Source: Tretioscincus oriximinensis (taxonomy: Eukaryota; Chordata; Lepidosauria; Squamata; Gymnophthalmidae). Taken from it: a stretch of 64,000 nt of DNA. Position 1 is the first letter of the stretch, and each line of letters starts with the position of its first letter. A model generated the notes under the pieces. It saw nothing but the letters and a program-made list of their open reading frames with translations, ran no database searches and was not told the DNA's origin. A program made the translations under genes and the position numbers. The stretch covers positions 317,111 through 381,110 of the forward strand of contig JAJVDF010000377.1 of NCBI GenBank assembly GCA_022410635.1, read 5' to 3'. Below are positions 58,701-64,000 of the stretch, in pieces.

Positions 58701-61700
58701 CTCTCCCCCTAACATGGAAAATCTTCAAAAGTGGGCATTCTACACTGATTTTAAACATGGCAGGGCAAATAACCATTTCCACATGAGGTTTTAGGGTAAT
58801 TACAGTCATACTGTTCTCATGTAATGCTTTTCAGGGAATCACATAATACCAAGAAGAAGTGGGTTCTTATGCCCCACTTTTCTAACCTTTCAAAAGGTCT
58901 CAAAGCGCCTTACAAGGGTATTTTTGTCCGAAGGCTTACATTCTATCTTCCCCACCAGGTTGTGATTCCCATTTATCTACTTGCAGTCAGTTGTAATTTC
59001 TTGCAATTCATGCTTTGGAATAGCTGGATTGGCTAGAGCTACAGACGGATTCTTTAGCGACAGAGCTATCCATATTAATAGCATTGCTTCTAGTTTGAAG
59101 ATAGCAGTACTGTAATGTTCCATATTTTAGATTAAAAATCAAAACCAACCCCCCCTGTATAGTCTCACTCCTTTCCTATCCCCCTATTTCTGCGATGTGT
59201 GTGACACAGATAGTTGCACTGCATGTAATATTTTCATATATTTGCTGGAGTAGCAAGAGTCAGGAGCACTAATAGGCCATGAGTTAAGAATTTCAATATT
59301 TACTTTACCCCAGACGCTGGCAGACTATGCTATACTACTGGGATCAATACAAAAAAGTAGGCAAAAATGTAACATCTGAGTAAGCTTTATTTTCCAGATT
59401 ACACTGGTCTTTAAATGTTTTTGTGTTGAATGTTTAAAATTTTTAATGTAGGTATTTAAACATGTAAATCAGGATATGAATAAAAATACTGACTGATGAA
59501 GTAAATAATGTTTTGAATTAAGGGAAGAATAAAGAAATCAAGTTTTGTAATTCTTTGCTTAGATAAATAGTTAGCTTCTTTTGTTTCTAAAATGGTTGTG
59601 GAGCCTTGTATTTTGAAATGATTGGAGTCCTGTATTTCATTGATATGATCATTGTTATCAGAATGATTGTTAACTTGAAGTTAAATAAGCATTATTAACT
59701 ATGAGGCTTATGAAGAAATTTTCTTTCCATAGGTCGCTCTGTATTGCTGGAACAACCACGGAAATCAGGTTCTAAAGTTATCAGTCACATGCTTAGTAGC
59801 CATGGAGGAGAGATTTTTCTACATGTATTAAGCAGTTCTAGATCTATTCTGGAAGATCCGCCTTCAATTAGTGAAGGATGTGGTGGCAGAGTGACAGACT
59901 ACAGGATTACAGTAAGGATCTTCTGTTTTTCTCTCCAAACCCACACAGAGGAAGTCCATCATTATAAGCATTAAAAGAGTTAATCTTTTTTTAAAACAAA
60001 ATTTATTTTTATTTTTATAGAAACAGTCTATCTATTTAATGTTGAACAAAACAACAATAAACAGTGTCTTAAGCAATTCAAAACATCAAACATGAGATCA
60101 ATGTTATTGCCATACATATAAAATAGCATCATTTATATAGAGAGAGACTAATCCAAGAGACAGCATCTTACAACATAATTAAGAACTGGCTGGAAGAAAC
60201 TGGGAGATACTGGCATATCCTAATATTTATGCCTAACTATCATGCAATTTTTCTCTAGAAGAACAAGAAGTAGGCTTGTCTACTTCTTTTATAAGAGGTA
60301 TGTTGCCTACCTCTTTCTTGTTAATCTCAAAAGTTAGTCTCTATGACATCCTCTGGCTATATATTTNGGACCCAGACTAACGTATCTATTTCTTTAGTAT
60401 CCGGGGATAAAATTCTTACTGGCTTGCCCTTGTCTGCTGGAAACTTACAAGAAAACAGCAGGCAGAACAAGTATTCATAGACAAATTTACTTTTTCAATT
60501 GCTATGGAGTGAGCAACATCATTTGAAGAAGTAGACTTCTCTATGAAGTCCATTTCATCTACCTTTTTCCCTTGTTAGTCTCTAAAGTACTCTGAGACCA
60601 TCTATATGGATTGCCTGGTGCCAGACATTTATAGCTGGATGAGTGCATGAATAGCAGTAGAACTTACCCAGAGTTAGAGGTTTATTAACAAGCAGGTCTG
60701 ATTCACCTGCACAAATTTTGGAAATATCTCAAAAGATACTAAAAATCTGGACATTTAAATAAAATTACTAACATTACTAACTCTGGGTAATGGAATAAAA
60801 TGTGATACCCAATAAAAAGATGTTGCATTGTTAAACTATTATTAAATATTTATTTAGAAACTTATTTTACCTTATTGGTTATTTAGGATTTTGGAGAATT
60901 CATGAGGGAAAACAGACTTACTCCCTTTCTAGAACCAAAATACAATAGTGATGATAGTCCTGAAATTCCTTTGGAACGTGCTAAAGATCAGCTAGAGAGG
61001 CATACACGATACTGGCCTATGATAATCTCACAGACAACAATATTCAACATGCAAGCAGTAAGTATCCATAGAATAATTTTCAGTCCTAAACTATGCTTGA
61101 AAAAATGAACCTGCTTTCCAATATGTGGTTGCAAGTTTGCTTGATATTAACTTGTCCTTCTTTTCACTCTTCTTCTGTCACCACACAGCAGTTTGATTTT
61201 CGATTTTGAGTTTGCAAATTATATTATTATATTGCATTGCTCTGGAGCCTGCTGTCTTTGATTTGTATATTTTTAAAGTGTTTTCTTGNTACCTTTAGTT
61301 GGCATTCACATGAAGCAGTGCATGTTTTATAACAGGAATGTTATTGCTGTGACAAAAGGTAGCAGGAGGCAAGAAAAAACAATCCAAATTTAAATTCTGG
61401 AGTTTTTGTAAATTAAGGCAGTCGCATATAGAATGCTCAAGGTCAACACTAACAAGGGTGGCAGTCTTAAAATTCCAAGATCATACAGAAAATGTCAAAG
61501 CCCGTAGCAGAGTGGGTTGTTGTCTGTTTTTAGTATTACCCTGGTGTTGGACCTGTAGTCCTGTTTCTGCTGCTCACAAACAATAGGCTAGGTTGGAGTC
61601 TGGGAGCCCATCATTTCTCATTTAACCTTCCTGAGTGCTGATCACAGGGTCATTCAGCAAAGCCAAGAGATACCTTATCCTCCTGATCTGCATTTGAAAA

Positions 61701-63265
61701 TTTGGCTGCCAGTCTCGTCTGCATAAGCAGTTTGTTTTCTACCCTGATTTCTCTGGTTCTGATCTATTCTGAGAGCCAGAAGGCTCAAAGATTTCTAGTA
61801 CATCAATGTCCAAAGTTGGCTCAATGTCTTAATTTCTTGTTTGTGGAGGAAGATAGCATGATAGCATTCTTGACGTTTTACTGATCCCATTTTGGTATTT
61901 TGGTATTATGGAATACTGAGCATCACTCTTGGAAGATTTGGATTAATTATCTCTCACTGGCATCAAGTTCATCAGGAATATTTTTTATTTTTTCCCATCT
62001 AGGTAGTGCCGTTGGCCAGCGTCATTGTAAAAGAAGCATTAACAGAGGAAGATGTGCTAAATTGTCAGAAAACCATTTATAATCTAGTCGACATGGAGAG
62101 GAAAAATGATCCTCTCCCAATATCCACTGTTGGGACAAGAGGAAAAGGTCCCAAAAGGTGAATGTGAATTTCCCAATTAATTTAGTCCAAGCTGTAGTTT
62201 CGGAATTGGAAGTGTATCACTGGTATCTGCTGTCATCTATACAAAGAGCATTGTAAAAAGTGGTTAAAGTGGATTTGAAGAATTCTGATGATTCCAAAGT
62301 TCAGTTGCTAAAATGAATTTAGAAGTTTTAAATGAAAAAGACTTCAGTTACATATTTTTGAGGAGAAAATACAACAGGCAAATGCTCAACAGCACTGTGA
62401 AGGTGAACAGGCTTCCTCTTGNAAGCACAGGTAGTTCTCATCTTTAGAGCTCCTGGTTTACAAGGCTGTATCTTTCCAAGCTTGATCCTGATCCTGATCA
62501 CTTATCTGTATTTAAACCTTCTTTAGTCTGGAAGAAGTTGGAAAAAGGGATGTGGAGGGAGAGGAGTATGAAGGAAAACACTCCATGCTTTACATGTTCT
62601 CAATTAATGACTAATCATTTGGGATTAATTAGCTTGTAAACTTGAGAAATATCTGTACTCAAGTTCCAGACGAGAAGAAAGGGAGCTGCGAATAGGACCA
62701 GGGTGGCAGAGAAAACACTGCGTGGGATGTGTGAACCACCTCCTTCCCACATGGAGAGGAGGAAGAGTGGGTTAGCTTGTGCATATAAAATGTAATACTT
62801 TGAATATACTTCACTGTGCAATGTTGGAAAAATATAATAAAACCCCTTAATTATTTATCTTTTAAAAAGTAACAATATTTTTAAAATGTTTTATGCATAT
62901 GTAGCCATAAAAATGAGTAGGGTTTTTTGTGAGATGTCTGTAACACAGGTAGCATTTTATTATAGAGGATGACATCGTTAATATTTGTTGGTGAGGAAAA
63001 TCTTTTGAACTGTTTTTTTCTGTCTTATTTACAGAGATGAACAGTACAGGATAATGTGGAACGAGCTGGAGACCCTTGTAAGGGCCCATATAGCCAACTC
63101 AGACAAGCATCAACGAGTCCTGGAGTGCCTTCTGGCTTGCAGAAGCAAACCTCCGGAAGAAGAGGAGCGAAAGAAAAGAGGAAGGAAGAGAGAAGAAAAA
63201 GAGGACAAGTCAGAAAAAGCAGGAAAGAAATATGAAGCAGAAAAATCCTGGCAGGAATCAGAAAG
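46480..63265 (+). CDS. INTS13: INTS13 (ASUN), Integrator complex subunit 13 (13 coding exons, 3' end outside window)
   Basis: Exons 46480-46701, 47724-47798, 48253-48455, 49717-49797, 50753-50843, 51943-52071, 55516-55600, 57041-57130, 57528-57617, 59733-59911, 60887-61057, 62003-62157 and 63035-63265 join in frame to 600 codons plus two bases, of about 705 expected. The product matches mammalian INTS13/Asunder throughout: start [19 protein letters not shown], a von Willebrand A-like N-terminal domain, the [17 protein letters not shown] and [18 protein letters not shown] stretches, and a lysine/arginine nuclear-localisation segment at about 569-576 (RKKRGRKR). INTS13 is part of the Integrator INTS10-13-14 module acting on nuclear RNA 3'-end processing and transcription attenuation; Asunder is also needed for dynein recruitment to the nuclear envelope. 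The C-terminal motif that binds the cleavage module is outside the window. One Val of the human protein near residue 34 is missing here, and one N (46493) masks a residue. No internal stop. Confidence 0.96.
46885..47260 (-). repeat. CR1-like LINE 3' region, reverse orientation
   Basis: AGAACATAAGATGAGCCTTG, CTAGTTCAGCATCCTCTCTC: the reverse CR1-type tail also seen at 54790-55210. Confidence 0.55.
47378..47581. mobile_element. hAT-type MITE, short
   Basis: Left end CAGGGGCTCCTCAACTACTG and right end GGTTGGGCACTGCTG are imperfect inverted ends. Flanking 8-mers TGTTAGAA and TATTAAAA match at 6 of 8 positions, consistent with an old hAT target duplication. Confidence 0.55.
47724..47798 (+). CDS. 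INTS13: INTS13 coding exon 2
   Basis: Acceptor CATTTTTAG, donor GTACAA. Encodes residues 75-99, [20 protein letters not shown] and QSLQK. Confidence 0.93.
48253..48455 (+). CDS. INTS13: INTS13 coding exon 3
   Basis: Acceptor TTTGGTCAG, donor GTTTGT. Encodes about residues 100-166: [48 protein letters not shown]. Confidence 0.96.
48595..48700 (+). repeat. CR1 LINE 3' end
   Basis: CATTGAGCAGGGGGTTGGAC, CCCTTCCAACTCTAAGATTC + TATGAC, the CR1 terminal segment. It lies in the intron after INTS13 exon 3. Confidence 0.75.
49190..49610 (+). mobile_element. L1 LINE 3' end (ORF2 C-terminus, tail)
   Basis: A frame from about 49196 reads [15 protein letters not shown], then stop, then [10 protein letters not shown]. 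This resembles the extreme C-terminus of L1 ORF2 (AAR..IA..WK......EMA). The element ends AAATCCAATAAATATTTTTT followed by an (AAT)n run. Broken by stops, 5'-truncated. Confidence 0.65.
49615..49648. repeat. 13-bp perfect hairpin after the L1 tail
   Basis: AAAACACTGCCAC (49615-49627) and GTGGCAGTGTTTT (49636-49648) are perfect inverted copies with an 8-nt loop, 69 nt upstream of INTS13 exon 4. Confidence 0.85.
49717..49797 (+). CDS. INTS13: INTS13 coding exon 4
   Basis: Acceptor CTTTCCCAG, donor GTAAGT. Encodes about residues 167-193: [20 protein letters not shown] and KLAANSD. Confidence 0.95.
50301..50594. mobile_element. hAT-type MITE (294 bp)
   Basis: Left end CAGGGGTCCTTAAACTATGG and right end AAGTTTGAGGATCCCTG are imperfect inverted terminal repeats. 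Flanks CCCTAGTG (50293-50300) and TACTAGTG (50595-50602) form an 8-bp target duplication with a CTAG core, as expected for hAT. No transposase frame. Confidence 0.8.
50753..50843 (+). CDS. INTS13: INTS13 coding exon 5
   Basis: Acceptor TTTCTTTTTTAG, donor GTAAAC. Encodes about residues 194-224: [20 protein letters not shown], ending LKKE. Confidence 0.95.
51540..51670 (-). repeat. CR1 LINE 3' end, reverse
   Basis: TCATAGAATCATGGGGTTGG, ATGCAGGATTCACTAAACCA, GGCTGTCCAGCCTCTGTTTG: reverse CR1 terminal segment. Confidence 0.75.
51943..52071 (+). CDS. INTS13: INTS13 coding exon 6
   Basis: Acceptor TTTTTAAAAAAG (weak tract just before AG), donor GTAAGG. Encodes residues 225-267: [39 protein letters not shown]. 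Confidence 0.95.
52625..52810. repeat. Foldback repeat family HHL, copy 10
   Basis: Short reverse arm (52629-52670) and complete forward arm: CTGAAGA at 52689-52695, TGTAGACTTGTTTATGAAAG, TCTTGCTAGTCTCTGG, GATCCAGACGAACATGGCTA. Confidence 0.8.
53150..53420 (-). repeat. CR1 LINE 3' end, reverse
   Basis: GTCATAGAGTTGGAAGGGAT, CCCCTGCTCTATGCAGGATT, GGCAATCTGTCCCACTGGTT: longest of the reverse CR1 ends here. Confidence 0.8.
53465..53540 (+). repeat. SINE-like tail
   Basis: GGTGAAGGGTGAGATATAAA followed by AATAAATAAATAAAA. Confidence 0.45.
54790..55210 (-). repeat. CR1-like LINE 3' region, reverse
   Basis: AGAACATAAAGAGAGAACCT, GCCCATCTAGTTCAGCCTTC, CACCTTATCCATCCCATGCA. Same family as 14360-14790. 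Confidence 0.6.
55239..55363. mobile_element. TA-flanked MITE with GCATCCAGA inverted ends
   Basis: Left TAAGGTTGCATCCAGACGTC and right CATATCTGGATGCAGCCTTA are inverted ends, with TA at both outer edges as in Tc1/mariner-type insertions. The interior also folds (TTATTCC/GGAATAA). Confidence 0.7.
55516..55600 (+). CDS. INTS13: INTS13 coding exon 7
   Basis: Acceptor TACTCTTTAG, donor GTGAGT. Encodes about residues 268-295: [28 protein letters not shown]. Confidence 0.96.
55775..55950 (-). repeat. Interspersed repeat block shared with 6180-6330
   Basis: CAGTCTGGGGGATGCCACTG then AGAAGGCCCTGCTCC, and a matching upstream part (GATGCTTGATGTACCTTAGA). Family unassigned. Confidence 0.5.
56476..56516. 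repeat. Perfect 18-bp inverted repeat with 5-nt loop
   Basis: ACTTATCCCTCTTCTATA (56476-56493), loop CCTGC, TATAGAAGAGGGATAAGT (56499-56516), with no mismatch. In INTS13 intron 7, outside any repeat recognised here. Confidence 0.95.
57041..57130 (+). CDS. INTS13: INTS13 coding exon 8
   Basis: Acceptor TTGTGTTGCAG, donor GTAGGT. Encodes about residues 296-325: a variable Ser/Gly-rich piece, then [13 protein letters not shown]. Confidence 0.94.
57528..57617 (+). CDS. INTS13: INTS13 coding exon 9
   Basis: Acceptor TTTAATTTCAG, donor GTAATT. Encodes about residues 326-355: [30 protein letters not shown]. Confidence 0.96.
58705..59270. repeat. Unclassified interspersed repeat, copy 2, interrupted by a SINE
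   Basis: The left part (58705-58840) and right part (59110-59270) match 41400-41650 in order: ACATGGCAGGGCAAATAACC, then GTGTGTGACACAGATAGTTG. The SINE at 58849-59075 lies between. Confidence 0.55.
58849..59075 (-). mobile_element. tRNA-derived SINE (type B), reverse
   Basis: AGAAGAAGTGGGTTCTTATG, TTACATTCTATCTTCCCCAC, TGTAATTTCTTGCAATTCAT, GGCTAGAGCTACAGAC: the reverse of the type B SINE at 11874-12180. Confidence 0.7.
59733..59911 (+). CDS. INTS13: INTS13 coding exon 10
   Basis: Acceptor CTTTCCATAG, donor GTAAGG. Encodes about residues 356-415: [20 protein letters not shown], then [20 protein letters not shown], ending in phase 0. Nearly identical to human. Confidence 0.97.
60258..60397 (+). 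repeat. Foldback repeat family HHL, copy 11
   Basis: AAGAAGTAGGCTTGTCTACT, TTGCCTACCTCTTTCTTGTT, CCAGACTAACGTATCTATTT: a forward arm. Confidence 0.7.
60437..60605. repeat. Foldback repeat family HHL, copy 12
   Basis: Reverse arm part (TTACAAGAAAACAGCAGGCA, TTCATAGACAAATTTACTTT) and forward arm with TTTGAAGAAGTAGACTTCTC then TATGAAG and CTTGTTAGTCTCTAAAG. Confidence 0.75.
60887..61057 (+). CDS. INTS13: INTS13 coding exon 11
   Basis: Acceptor GGTTATTTAG, donor GTAAGT. Encodes residues 416-472: [20 protein letters not shown], then [17 protein letters not shown]. Confidence 0.97.
62003..62157 (+). CDS. INTS13: INTS13 coding exon 12
   Basis: Acceptor TTTTCCCATCTAG, donor GTGAAT. Encodes about residues 473-523: [40 protein letters not shown]. 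Confidence 0.97.
63035..63265 (+). CDS. INTS13: INTS13 coding exon 13 (last in window)
   Basis: Acceptor CTTATTTACAG, donor GTACAT. Encodes about residues 524-600: [38 protein letters not shown], then a charged stretch to SWQESE. The remaining C-terminal exons are not in the final 735 bp of the window. Confidence 0.96.
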
Positions 63266-64000
63266 GTACATTTTCAGCATGAATAAAACTTTATTTTAGA
63301 TTTAGAGCTTTATAAATTCACCTTCAGCTAGAACATGTATCTGAGTGAGTGAGCAGACACAAGGGTCAATCTCTATCAGTCAGAGATGTTGTAACATCAT
63401 GGGCACGACCCCAGTTAATCTTTTGGGGCACACGTCATTGCGTGTCTTCGGTTCTTCCTCTACCCAAGTCTCCTCCCTGTCCCTTCCATGCTTCTATTCA
63501 GAGCAGGCACCATTGGAAAAAGAGGAGCCCATCCAGTTCCATGCAAAGTGGGGGCAAGAGAAAAAGCTTTTTGCTTAGCACCACAATGCCCATGTCTCGC
63601 CGTACGTGACAAAGACAAGTTGACGAATAGCTTCCAGCCGTAGCTCCAGTGCTGTGTGATTTGCACAGCTTACAGGAGATGCTTAGGAGATACCATTTTC
63701 CAAAACCTTGAGAGAGAGAAAAGTTGCATATGGACCTGTTGTAAAGCAAATCTAGTTTTGTTCCTGTGAAGATTATTTAGGATTTTAACATAACAGCTTG
63801 GGCCCTTCCTCCATGCAAGCCTGCCCATGTGTTAAGTTCTCAAGAAGAGGATCTTCTTGAAATTCCATCCCTCTCAGAGGTGCCAGTGGTAAAGACATGC
63901 AGAAGGGTCTTTTCAGTAACAGCCCCTAAATTCTCAAAGAGTCTCTCTCTGGAAGTCTGCCAGGTATTTACACCATATAATCTTTGGTGTCCAGTTAAAT
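63266..64000 (+). other. INTS13: INTS13 intron 13 (partial)
   Basis: No exon or repeat recognised. The next INTS13 exons lie beyond the right edge. Confidence 0.6.

Larger units (their letters stand above)
57618..59732 (+). other. INTS13: INTS13 intron 9
   Basis: Contains a decayed SINE-like block (58140-58400) and an unclassified repeat (58705-59270) interrupted by a reverse type B SINE (58849-59075). The rest is AT-rich without recognised features. Confidence 0.6.

Overview
The window is vertebrate nuclear DNA: intron-rich, AT-rich between exons, with one 800-bp run of N (42236-43035) and scattered single Ns. The repeats point to a non-avian sauropsid, most likely a squamate: tRNA-derived SINEs, CR1-like LINE ends with ATTCTATGATTCTATG tails, an L1 end, an L2/CR1-group reverse transcriptase fragment, a Penelope-like element and hAT and foldback MITEs. 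The species cannot be fixed from the sequence.

Three conserved protein-coding genes are present. (1) TM7SF3, + strand, 12 coding exons at 251-23233, complete, 566 codons: signal peptide, N-glycosylated luminal/extracellular domain, seven membrane spans. (2) FGFR1OP2, - strand, 5 coding exons at 38138-30665, complete, 214 codons: a coiled-coil protein of the SIKE/FGFR1OP2 family linked to STRIPAK. (3) INTS13 (ASUN), + strand, 13 coding exons at 46480-63265, reading 600 complete codons and running off the right edge. The order matches human 12p11. All splice junctions read have GT/AG ends and keep frame, so the three genes look functional.

TM7SF3 and FGFR1OP2 converge; about 7.4 kb separates their stop codons and must hold both 3' UTRs. 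FGFR1OP2 and INTS13 diverge from a CpG-rich region (43036-43960) that looks like a shared promoter with several TCGCGAGA-type elements; the FGFR1OP2 side falls in the assembly gap. The TM7SF3 5' end lies at the left edge, with an ETS-type site at 8-16.

The most unusual non-gene content is a foldback repeat family with at least 12 copies across all three genes. Its arms carry a degenerate hammerhead-ribozyme-like core (CTGAAGA, short stem, GAAA). Also notable are a Penelope-like element with 104-bp inverted ends in an FGFR1OP2 intron, a perfect 18-bp hairpin in an INTS13 intron, and the absence of the 114-nt FGFR1OP2 exon that distinguishes the human long isoform.
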